NCBI GenBank assembly: GCA_949358305.1
Contig: OX442314.1
Coordinates: forward strand, 25,289,060 to 25,353,059
Length of the DNA stretch: 64,000 bases
Reading direction: 5' to 3'
Origin: Strigamia acuminata
Taxonomy: Eukaryota > Arthropoda > Chilopoda > Geophilomorpha > Linotaeniidae
Positions 55,168 to 64,000 of this stretch are shown here, one piece after another. The notes under the pieces were generated by a model. The model was not told the DNA's origin. It did not search any database and worked only from the letters and a program-made list of their open reading frames with translations. The position numbers and the translations under genes were made by a program. Each line of letters starts with the position of its first letter. Position 1 is the first letter of the stretch.

Positions 55168-57534
55168 ATTTTGATGGGATACAAGTTGACAGGTTTTATC
55201 TTCGCATTAACAAAGACATAATTCACTGTCGTTTGTGATTTGGCTATTAGTAGCTATGGCAACATTAGGAACATATTAAATTTTTGAATGGATTTATCTA
55301 ATCTAGGAATCGTCAATTAATGAAAGAATAGACAGATACACGGAATGTGCGAATTTGTTTAGCTTTTGCCCCCTTGAGCTTTGCTGCAAGTCTCCGGGAA
55401 TAGAATTTTTGTTTGTTTTGGTTTGAATTCTGAAATCAATTTTTAATTTTTTAATTTTTGCTCGGGAAGACGAATTTGTTTTTACTGTTTGGTTACAATT
55501 TATCAAACGCCAATTTAATAAATATAAAAAAAAATTAAAATCGAACTATTCCCAAAAATCGGATTTTTATCATTGAATTCACAATGATAAAAATCCGATT
55601 TTTTTAAAATCTCTTTTCAGAAACCTCAAAATATTGATCAGTTTAAAAAAAAAAATTCTCATGCATTGTATTTGTTACTGACCACACACACTGTAACAAT
55701 CCATCAAAAAAATTGTTTTCAACATTTATACTCTTTCAAATAAAAAAAATTTAAAACCCGTTCTTCCATGTCAGGAAATAATTTTTTTTTTTAAACCAAC
55801 AACCAAAATTTGGATCCTCAGACAGATAAGACTCCATTGTAAGGACACAGTTGCACCACAAATGATAAAACACAACAGTTAATTACTCGTTCTGGCATCT
55901 GAAAGTAACTCTTGTTGCGGTTAACCACCAAAACACCACCGGCAACAATATTTTGCAAAGAACAAGAAAATATTCATATTTTACAATAAAAATGTAACGA
56001 AAACAACTTTTAAGTGCACTCTCGTAGAAGAGAACTCAATTCGAATGAGGTGTTTTCGTTTTGAGATTTTACCCCATTTAATTGACCTTTAAAAGTCTCT
56101 TTTCCAACCCATTTTCGAGAATGATAGTCTCGTAAAATCTCGCTAGAAATTGTTGCGAGGAATTTATTTTTCAATTAAGCTAAGCTTGCCTCAGTGACAA
56201 CAAGTCAACAGCAGCTGACAAAATTAAAACCCAATTGCTAAGGTTGCAATTTTTAACTGCATTTCGTAACAGCTGAGATCTTTGACAAATGTCGATTTAT
56301 GCTAAGCTTAACTCCAAAAGAATCTACATTTACATGCATGAAAAGACCGTGCGAATCAATTTTTTTACACGTATTCACTTAAAATCAACTTACAACGATC
56401 GAATTTCTGCATAATCTTGTCATTTTCTACTAACACATCCATCTCCTTTATCTCAATTTTCTTGTTTTTCGCGCATCTTTTCCGTGTAAACAAACATTAC
56501 TAAAATTACAACATCTGGAGTTTGGTTCCCATACAACGTTGCCTGAGTGATGCTAATTGTTTTCTGGATGTTAGTACAAGTCATAGACTGCATTTTCTCC
56601 TCGAAAACAATACAAAACGTACATTTAAAGTCACGAGTAACTTTTTTGTAAGTCACCCACACAATACCTGAATTTTAACGACATGAAAAATGTATGGGAG
56701 ATTCTAGATGCCAAGCTGTTTATTGGGGAAACGTTTTACCACAAAATATTGGTTATTTTAAGAGAAACTGTTATGAAAATATTTTGTTTTCTTTATTGGT
56801 GTTCTCTTTTTTTAGAATTGTATTATTTTCGCCAGTGAGGATCAGAAGTTCCCAAACGAAGATGAAATTTTCACTAACAGGAAGAAAGGTTACGAAATTT
56901 ACATGTATTTAATATTTAGGTGACGTAATTTGGTGTTAAAACCACAAAAAATGAAAAAATGGAACCAAATTGCCACGTTTTACCATTACCATAAGCGAAC
57001 TAGATTCATTTTGCAGAGTCTGCCACTGCGAATGATTGAATACTTCAAATTCATTGAATAATTCAAATCTAAATTCTATTTATCATTTCCAATTCACACA
57101 AAATGGCGTCTCGGACACTAAATCCATGCAAAGCCAACCTGCGATGAGTTCATGCCAACAGCCTGGAGTCTGAGAAAATTGCGTGTTGATGTTTCTGCAC
57201 AAGTTATTATAAGAATAAACAAGTAAATGGCGTTACGATGCTCTCGGAAGCAATCTTCAAAACAGGATTGTGCAATGCAAGACAAGGATACTTAATTACC
57301 CAGTATCTTCACCCATCCACTTATTACAGCCCTTAAAGTCAAGATGTAATTGAAAGATGTTTTTCTTGAGTTTTACGGCGGTGTTAATTTCAGGTTTATT
57401 TTGCTTCTGTGCAGCACTGCATTCTTCACAAAAGAATGTAATAAAAATTACTCTTAATTAACCTTTCTTTGCCCTTAGTAAAAAGAAAAAAAATTGGTAC
57501 TTGAAAAAATATTCAAAATTCTTCGTAGATCACT
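55168..57534. other. Non-coding spacer
   Basis: AT-rich. An inverted repeat gataaaaatccgatttttt / aaaaatcggatttttatc at about 55554-55605 forms a hairpin. No gene recognised. Confidence 0.5.
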
Positions 57535-57711
57535 TTATTTACTGTCTTCAATTCCAATGCGCATTTCAATTGCCTCAATGTCTGCTGCTGCCCCCGCTTT
57601 ATCGATTTTGTTGATCAATAGAAAATGCAGCTGATTAACCATACAAAAAAGACCCATCTTATTGGCACCTGATGGCTTCATAAAACCATTCAACCTGACT
57701 TTCGACGCCAT
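57535..57711 (-). CDS. Small ORF (58 codons), possibly last exon of an unidentified gene
   Basis: Minus strand, MASKVRLNGFMKPSGANKMG...IEMRIGIEDSK, TAA at 57537-57535 overlapping an AATAAA signal (gtaaataaagtg). Upstream on the same strand, two more exon-like segments occur: AKFMVDIRKTEMKSDDEICQ (about 57876-57820, with acceptor and donor) and MANDDQLIRLSIRLRQSKANF (ATG at 58074-58072). I could not join the three in one frame. The content looks protein-like, but I do not recognise the family. Confidence 0.35.
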   Translation of the reverse strand: MASKVRLNGFMKPSGANKMGLFCMVNQLHFLLINKIDKAGAAADIEAIEMRIGIEDSK

Positions 57712-58079
57712 TACTACACGATGTTTCGAATTTCAATTATCGTAGCAACAAAATAAAATAATACACGGTAATAATGTGAAAAATGTATTAAAGATTCTTT
57801 CAAATCGAAAATAACCTGACAGATCTCATCGTCTGACTTCATCTCAGTTTTCCTTATGTCAACCATAAATTTGGCCTAAAATTTAAAAAAAAAAAGTTCT
57901 TTCAAAGGTTTGTTTAATCAAAATGGCTGAAAAAACCTTTTCTGTGGGTAATTTTTTTGTAAAAACGTTGATAGCTAATGAATAATCTTAAAATTGGAGT
58001 ATAAAACCTGAAAAGTTTGCTTTACTCTGGCGTAATCTAATGCTCAGACGTATTAGTTGGTCGTCATTCGCCATTTTAT

Positions 58080-61000
58080 CGTGAAAAATCTCAAATAAAA
58101 TTTTTAAAATTGAATTTTCTTCTTCTATTTAGCTCGGAAAATTGAGTTTACAATTGCGGCGGTGATTTTTGAAAGTCACGCACTAAACGAGTTGCCTTGC
58201 ACGTTGATAATCAACTGCAAGGTTTACCGACAGTCGATTTTGAATAAATGATTGATCACGTCACCGTTATCTGCGAGCATAAATCGACGCGGGGGAATAT
58301 CGCAACCTACACATCGACTAAAGCACTCAATTTTGTCATGCCATTTTCAATTTTTATACTCCTGCTTGACTTCTTTGAAAAATGATAAGGATTTCGGTCG
58401 AAAATGAAAATACTTTACCTTCAATTTGAGAATTCCATTTCCATAAAAAAGAGAGGAAAAAGAAAAACACAAAACGGAGTATAAATGCACCAAACTGCGA
58501 TGATTTCAAACAATTGCTCTAGTTAGCAGTGAAGCAATTCAGCTGCATCATTCAGTTTCATTAATTGCAAATGAGCGTATTTTCCACGTATTCAACTTAG
58601 GCCTAATGTTGTCTCATTAACCACATGCAGCCACACAAAACTTGATTGCCCTAATTATACCTTTCTTCTTCTTTCCCATTTAAAAAAAAAAAAAAAAAAA
58701 ATATTATTTCAGATAAAAAAAGACAGAAAATCAGTTTTTTTTGTTGTTTTGTCTTCACCAAGACAACCCAAAATGGAGAATTCTCTCTCTCTTTCTCTCT
58801 CTCCACGGCCTGTTGTTGTAGCCATGAATAGCTATTCTGTGGGGGTTCAGGTTCAGACATTGATTGTAGTTGAAGAACACTATTGGATTTGCAACCACAA
58901 AATGACTGTCATTCACTACTTAGCCTTAATTGGCTACTCTTGTCAAATTGAGAAAATTCCCTTTCAAACAGTTCATTATCCCCAGTTATTCATCACTAAA
59001 AGTTGCAACACCAAAAGAAAAAAAAAAGAAAAGAAAAAAACTGCAAAAAATTGCTTCAATTGGGCTTCTCAGACCTTAAAGCTGAGACTCACATTTTTTC
59101 CTGGCACACTTCCAAAAAGATGTGACCAATATCTTTCAAAGATCTCATCATGTCAATGCAGAGTTTTCAGTGATTATCATTTGAAAGAATAACCCCATTT
59201 AGGGAACAAACCAATTGCACTTGAAATTAATTTAGCAGGCAGAAAGACATGAGTCTGCTGATGTCTTTTCTTTATTATATTTTTTTTTATTCTTCCCTTT
59301 TCCTCCCCATTAACTGGATCTGCAATTTCTATGCCATTAACTGCGGTGGGGATTGAAGAAACAACATAATAATGACACTGCAAACCTCAATCATATTAAT
59401 TTTTCAATCCCACAAACGAAGATAATCTCTCTCCTTAGAAATGTACACAATGCAGTAAAGTCAATTAAGCGTGACTTTATGACCAGAAGAAGAGAAAAAA
59501 AAATGTTTTATTTCTTATATCGAGGTAATATAAGTTGTAAGTCTTTCGTATCTGCTTAAAAATCCCATTTATGCGAAAGAAATACGAGGTAAAGTGAAAC
59601 GTTATGGGTTATTGCCATGTTAGATGTATAAAGTTTAGGATTTCACATATGGTATTTTTTTTACCTTCGTTATAATATATGTAAAACTATAACTTAAAAC
59701 TGTGCTGGTGGAATAATGGCTCCATGTTTTGGCTTTGAAACAAGACACAAAAAAAGCACATAAACTAATTCATAGGTGAATTAAATCAGCAAAATTTATA
59801 TATTATTTTATTCAATTGAACACAGAGCCCCATGTGTTGGCGTGGCACAGTAGACGCATTCATAAAGTCATTTAGACTAAACAGCATTTTAAACAACACA
59901 TTTGAACCGTCTCTATCTAACTTTAGTCTGTTTTCAATCGCAGAAAGGCATGCGCACATTTAAACAACAGAACTGATGTGGGAATTGATAACCCTAACCT
60001 GTTAGCTTGATTCACAATGCAACACAGAAAAGGCATTTAGAGAAGCCTCCCGTAATTAAAGGGTCATTTTTGACGGCCGTTTTTATCCCGGGAGACGGAA
60101 GATTTTCATTTTATTTCCCGGAAATTCCCTGGAAAATTCGGGAATTCTTAAAAACACATATATATATTCTCATCAAATATATTGTATGGCAGTTCACACT
60201 AGTTGCATTCAAAAAGTCGTGTTTTTAGTGTTTTAGGTGTTTGTGTTTTTATTTTTATACTTTCTAACTGAACAAAACTAAAACTAAAACACAAACACCT
60301 AAAAAGTTTAAAACATAAATTTTTAAAAGCATATTTTGATTAAAAATAAAACTTAATTATCCATTTACCAATGGCTTCTCAATTTTCTCCGAAACAAATA
60401 AAAAATTTAATTAAAATCGAAATTAAACCTTTACACCCTAAAAATCAACCCTAAAATAATTATACCTATATCTAGGTTTAATTGAACAGTGTACATTACA
60501 CCATTATTAAATCTTTGATCATCATTTTAATTTCTTGAAAAAGATTTCGAACAATTAGGCCAACAGTCAAGACTAGATGTTGCAGTTTCGCAGTTTCGCA
60601 GTTTCGCAGTTTCTTTCTAAGATTAACAATTAATAACCAACTAAAACATTTATAACTACGTAGTCGAACTATCGCCACTCATCAATACGGAATCAAGCAG
60701 AGTTCAACAACGTGGGCGTTTTAAAATGTAAAAGACTCTAGCAAGGCCCTTTACTTTAGTGCGAAAAGAGCGCACAAAATTCGCATAACGGCAGGCTAAT
60801 GCCTGGAAAACTCGACCATTCTGTTCAACTAAAAAGATGTTAAACACCATCACCATCATCACAGGCCCAGAAACTAACGGCACAGGAAGGCCATGGTCAA
60901 TTCCTTCACCATTTTATTTCCTCCAAATTACCAACACCGGATGTTCCAAATGCTTCCTATTTGTTTTTCTTCCTGGAACATAATTTCGCAAACAATTTCC

Positions 61001-62040
61001 ACTTATGTTCCTTATTGAAATACAACACCGTGTAATAAAATTGTTGTTTACACAACGTCTGTCACGTGTTGATCTCCGCCTCGTTTGTTTATTGAAAGCT
61101 AACACGACGTGAAGTTTCACAATTTCGATTAAAAAAAACGAAAAAACGAAAAAACATCAATTTTAGTTCCGATTCGAAGCGAAAATAAATAAATATATTT
61201 TTTGCGCGCGTTAGTTGACATTCGCAGTGTCCTTGTCGGTTAGCATCAGCTGCAATTGACAAATTAACACTGCGTACAGCGTTTTCCCAGCAGACTGCAA
61301 AGACGACCGGTTATTTCTCACCGTCTTACTTTAATTATCCTGCGAGACAAAATCGATTGACTTTTAAAGAAAAATGAAGCTTCGAGCACTCAGACCACAC
61401 GACACTAAGACCAAGCTGCAACACGACACGATAAGATGCGGTGCCAGAAAACAGAAGAGAAATGAATTTATTAACTAACAAGACGAACACCAGATGTGGG
61501 TGCGCGAGCCAGGCGAGGATCTGTCCAGACAAATTGGATCGCGCATGAATAAAATAAAATTAGCGAGCAAATAAACATTTTAGAACGCCGTGCCGTCTTT
61601 AACTCGTCTAATTTCGTTGTTTTAGTGCACTTAGAGAGATTTAAGTGGCATTGAGTGCGTCTTGTGTTTTTCAGAAACGGAAGATGGACATTGGGGGGGT
61701 CTCGAAGATTAGTGCGCTGTAAATTAGAGGAATTTATGGAAATTTGGGTTGGTTCGTGTTTCTGTTGTGTACGCCCAAAATATTGGGGTTGATTTAGGTG
61801 TGTTTAGATGACATCTTGCGAGGAAATAATAAATCTGAAATGTCGACAGCAGATGCTAATTTGGCTTGGCAACTGCTCTGCACTTCTTTAAACGCGCTGC
61901 ATCCTTTCAATTGGCGTAAACAAACCTTAAGACTCCTTTTAAAAAGTTGTTTTTGTGTACATTTCCAAGGGAAGTGATTCGATATAGGGAGGGAAAAAGG
62001 CAACACTAATAGTTATTTATCCTAATGCAATTACCGACCG
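58080..62040. other. Long non-coding region
   Basis: No supported gene. Holds poly-A runs (about 58681-58700), a four-copy cagtttcg repeat (60583-60613) and a comparatively GC-rich unique zone at about 60900-61650 that could be promoter or 5' UTR sequence of a gene outside the window. Confidence 0.45.
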
Positions 62041-62049
62041 AAAACAAAG

Positions 62050-62350
62050 AGAATTTTTGTTTTGTTTTAAAATTCTCAACCATTTTGCCTTTTCTTTTAA
62101 GATTTCTAAAACAACGCTTTATTTTTCAGAAATTTCACTTTTCCCTTTAAATTTTCTATAAATTTCACTACTTTTGTTTTAAAATTCTAAAAAATTCACT
62201 TTTTCCTTAAAAATATTTTTAGGATCTCACTTTTATCTTTAAATATTCTCAAAATATCACTTTTTTCAATGAAATGTCTAATATTTCCACTTTTTTCCTT
62301 AAAATGTCTAAAATTTCCACTATTTTCCTTTCAAAATTCTAAAATTCCAC
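62050..62350. repeat. Degenerate tandem repeat, about 33-bp unit
   Basis: Seven or eight imperfect copies of a unit like ttttccttaaaatgtctaaa followed by atttccac. Confidence 0.75.
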
Positions 62351-62399
62351 TTAAATAATTAAAAAAAAATCCACGATTTGCGATAATTTTCAATTTCCA

Positions 62400-64000
62400 A
62401 GATGGATTTTCCAATGACACTCAAAAAAAAAAAAAAAAAAAAACCAAGTTTCCTCCTACATCGAACCAAGTCATTAGTCACCATAGCAAAAGAGAGAGAG
62501 AGAGAGTCACGGTGCTCAGAGCATTTTCCAGACTCATCTTACACAGCAGACCCAAGTGTTCCCACGTGGGCTTCACTTCTCTTCTCTCTCTCCCCGTCGC
62601 CATAGAAATGGGTAAAAATCTTCTCTCAGTTTGTTGTGTTCCCAATGCCCCAATTGAAAAATCGATCCAACCCAGGAATAAGAACAGAAGGTAAATCGAA
62701 CAAATTTCCCCACACACCAACCAACCTTGACTCCGCGTCTCCAACTCAACTCAACAAAAACAGAAAACACTAACCAGCCACAACACAACCTACAACTTCC
62801 CTCCCGCCTTAATCCCCATCAACCGCCGACGTTTGCTTCCCTGCCCGACAAAAATGGAGTCGCAACTTATTAAGCAAATGAGCGGCTAAACATCACTTCC
62901 ACCTTGAAGCCGTTTCAAACGAGAGGGTCATCAACCACTCTTAATTACGTGCTAGATGCTTTTCCTCCAGATAATTGGGGCTGTCCATACAAAAGTAGAA
63001 GTGAGCAAGGGAGGCCCCTGAGGCGTGCAGGAATTTTAATGACTGGCTTAGACCGGTTCCTTGGCAAGAGGAAGGCAGGGCAACTTGGTGACCCCACCCA
63101 CCACCCTCACTCTGGCTCTTGCAAGACAAAGGCGAGGCAGTCATTTGAGAAGAGCAACCTGAATCCCATGCAGTCTCTCACTGCAGATGTGGACAGATCG
63201 GACCAAACTGATAACGATGGAATGTTAACTCAACCAAAAACAAAAAAATAATAAAAATAATAAAAATAAAATATATATAATATATTTAATTTAATTTAAT
63301 TTTAATTTTAATTTTAATTTATTTTTGTTTTATAAAATCGAATTATTTCTCGCACACAATCGCATAAATTCGGTTTGGATCAATTCGGTGCCCACTTGGC
63401 TATTTAAGCCTAGTGTCAAATAATCAATACAACTCAAACCCAGGATCAGTGAACTGTGCTCGGCTCACCTAAAATAAAATCAAACCCCGGGAAGAAATAA
63501 TTCAATTTTGTCAAACTGTTTACGGGGGCAGATTTTAAAAAGAAATTAAATATTTGGCCAAGTTTGGTCCGTTCGTGGCGGATGCAAATAGCAATGAGAA
63601 TCAACTTACCAATGGAAAATCCTAGTCTAATATCTGTTGATGATGACAACGCCACTTGAGATGGAAAGAGGCAAACAGGCAGCAGCTTAGCTCAGCTCAA
63701 CTCTGGGCAGGGCAGGAATAGGAGCAAAGAGGGAGGGCAGGAGGAGGAAGCGTTCTCGTGCAACGTCTCGTCGTGCGGGAATCATTAGTTCGCGAATGGA
63801 AGGGAGGGAGAATTCAAGCTCGTTCGAACGTTTAAAACAGAAATTAGTTGAAATAAACGTGGCAAATAATATTTTTTTAAGTAAATTCAATCGTTTTATT
63901 GGTAATTTAAGCCTCATTTCCATCTTTTTAGACGTTTTTCCTTCATATTTTCAATAAAATTCAATATAAAATGAGAATAACGAAGGAAATTTCTAAAAGA
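62400..64000. other. Non-coding, GC-richer end of window
   Basis: Poly-A at about 62425-62445, GA-rich tracts (62490-62510, 63720-63750) and moderately GC-rich unique sequence at 62500-63230 and 63650-63830. Several overlapping open frames here have no family signal. It could be UTR or promoter of a neighbouring gene. Confidence 0.4.

Noticed and set aside
56453-56662. Minus-strand ORF MWVTYKKVTRDFKC
   Set aside because: No motif, splice support or neighbouring exons; ordinary chance ORF.
58749-59192. 147-codon ORF
   Set aside because: Composition is low-complexity (poly-SL, poly-K), no splice sites, motif or poly(A) signal; likely chance.
62904-63251. 115-codon ORF in the GC-richer end region
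   Set aside because: No family signal, no ATG context support and overlapping open frames on the other strand.

Overview
This window is nuclear DNA from an invertebrate bilaterian. The evidence is many spliced genes with GT..AG introns (some only 55-100 bases), AATAAA poly(A) signals, TATA boxes, animal-specific families (neuron navigator, Toll-like receptors with LRR-TM-TIR, insulin-like peptides, Ly6, midkine/pleiotrophin) and abundant short DNA transposons. Base composition is strongly AT-rich. I cannot name the phylum. The Toll receptors carry an internal LRRCT/LRRNT pair. Several start codons sit directly after a splice-acceptor-like AG, as expected where spliced-leader trans-splicing occurs (tunicates, some crustaceans and others), but short 5' UTR exons would look the same.

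Layout. 1-14.6 kb (+): the 3' two thirds of a neuron navigator (NAV/unc-53/sickie) gene, 20 recognised exons ending in the AAA+ ATPase and C-terminal tail, plus one unrecognised in-frame 129-codon exon at 5232-5618. Its introns hold candidate internal promoters, minisatellites, a 321-bp TA-flanked MITE inserted in a minisatellite, and a nearly perfect 32-bp tandem array of about 56 copies. 15.3-22 kb (+): a secreted-peptide cluster of two paralogous six-cysteine peptides followed by two insulin-like peptide genes, one with an IGF-like C-terminal extension containing an internal 23-residue duplication, the other with a histidine-rich C-peptide. 22.4-24.7 kb: repeat-rich spacer with a foldback element, tRNA/SINE-like units and a MITE. 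24.8-35.5 kb: a Toll-like receptor cluster. TLR-1 is intact. TLR-2 is interrupted by a 1.2-kb element with 31-bp TIRs and an 8-bp target duplication (P-element-like). An inverted partial pseudogene copy of TLR-2 lacks that insertion.

35.9-45.6 kb: mixed small loci. These are an intronless LRR protein with an N-terminal Elongin-BC-box motif (possible CUL2/CUL5 substrate receptor), a Tc1-type MITE, a truncated ZFC3H1-like pseudogene on the minus strand, a Ty3/gypsy RNase H remnant, a decaying Ly6/uPAR cluster, and a five-exon RERG/RASL11-like small GTPase (minus strand) with an apparent one-base frame break. 47.7-51.4 kb (-): a secreted midkine/pleiotrophin-like gene with four Cys-rich modules. 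51.4-64 kb: mostly non-coding sequence with a few doubtful small ORFs; I recognise no conserved gene there.

The genes do not form one pathway. Two functional groups stand out: endocrine-type secreted peptides (15-22 kb) and a TLR/Ly6 zone of cell-surface proteins that shows duplication, inversion, transposon disruption and decay.
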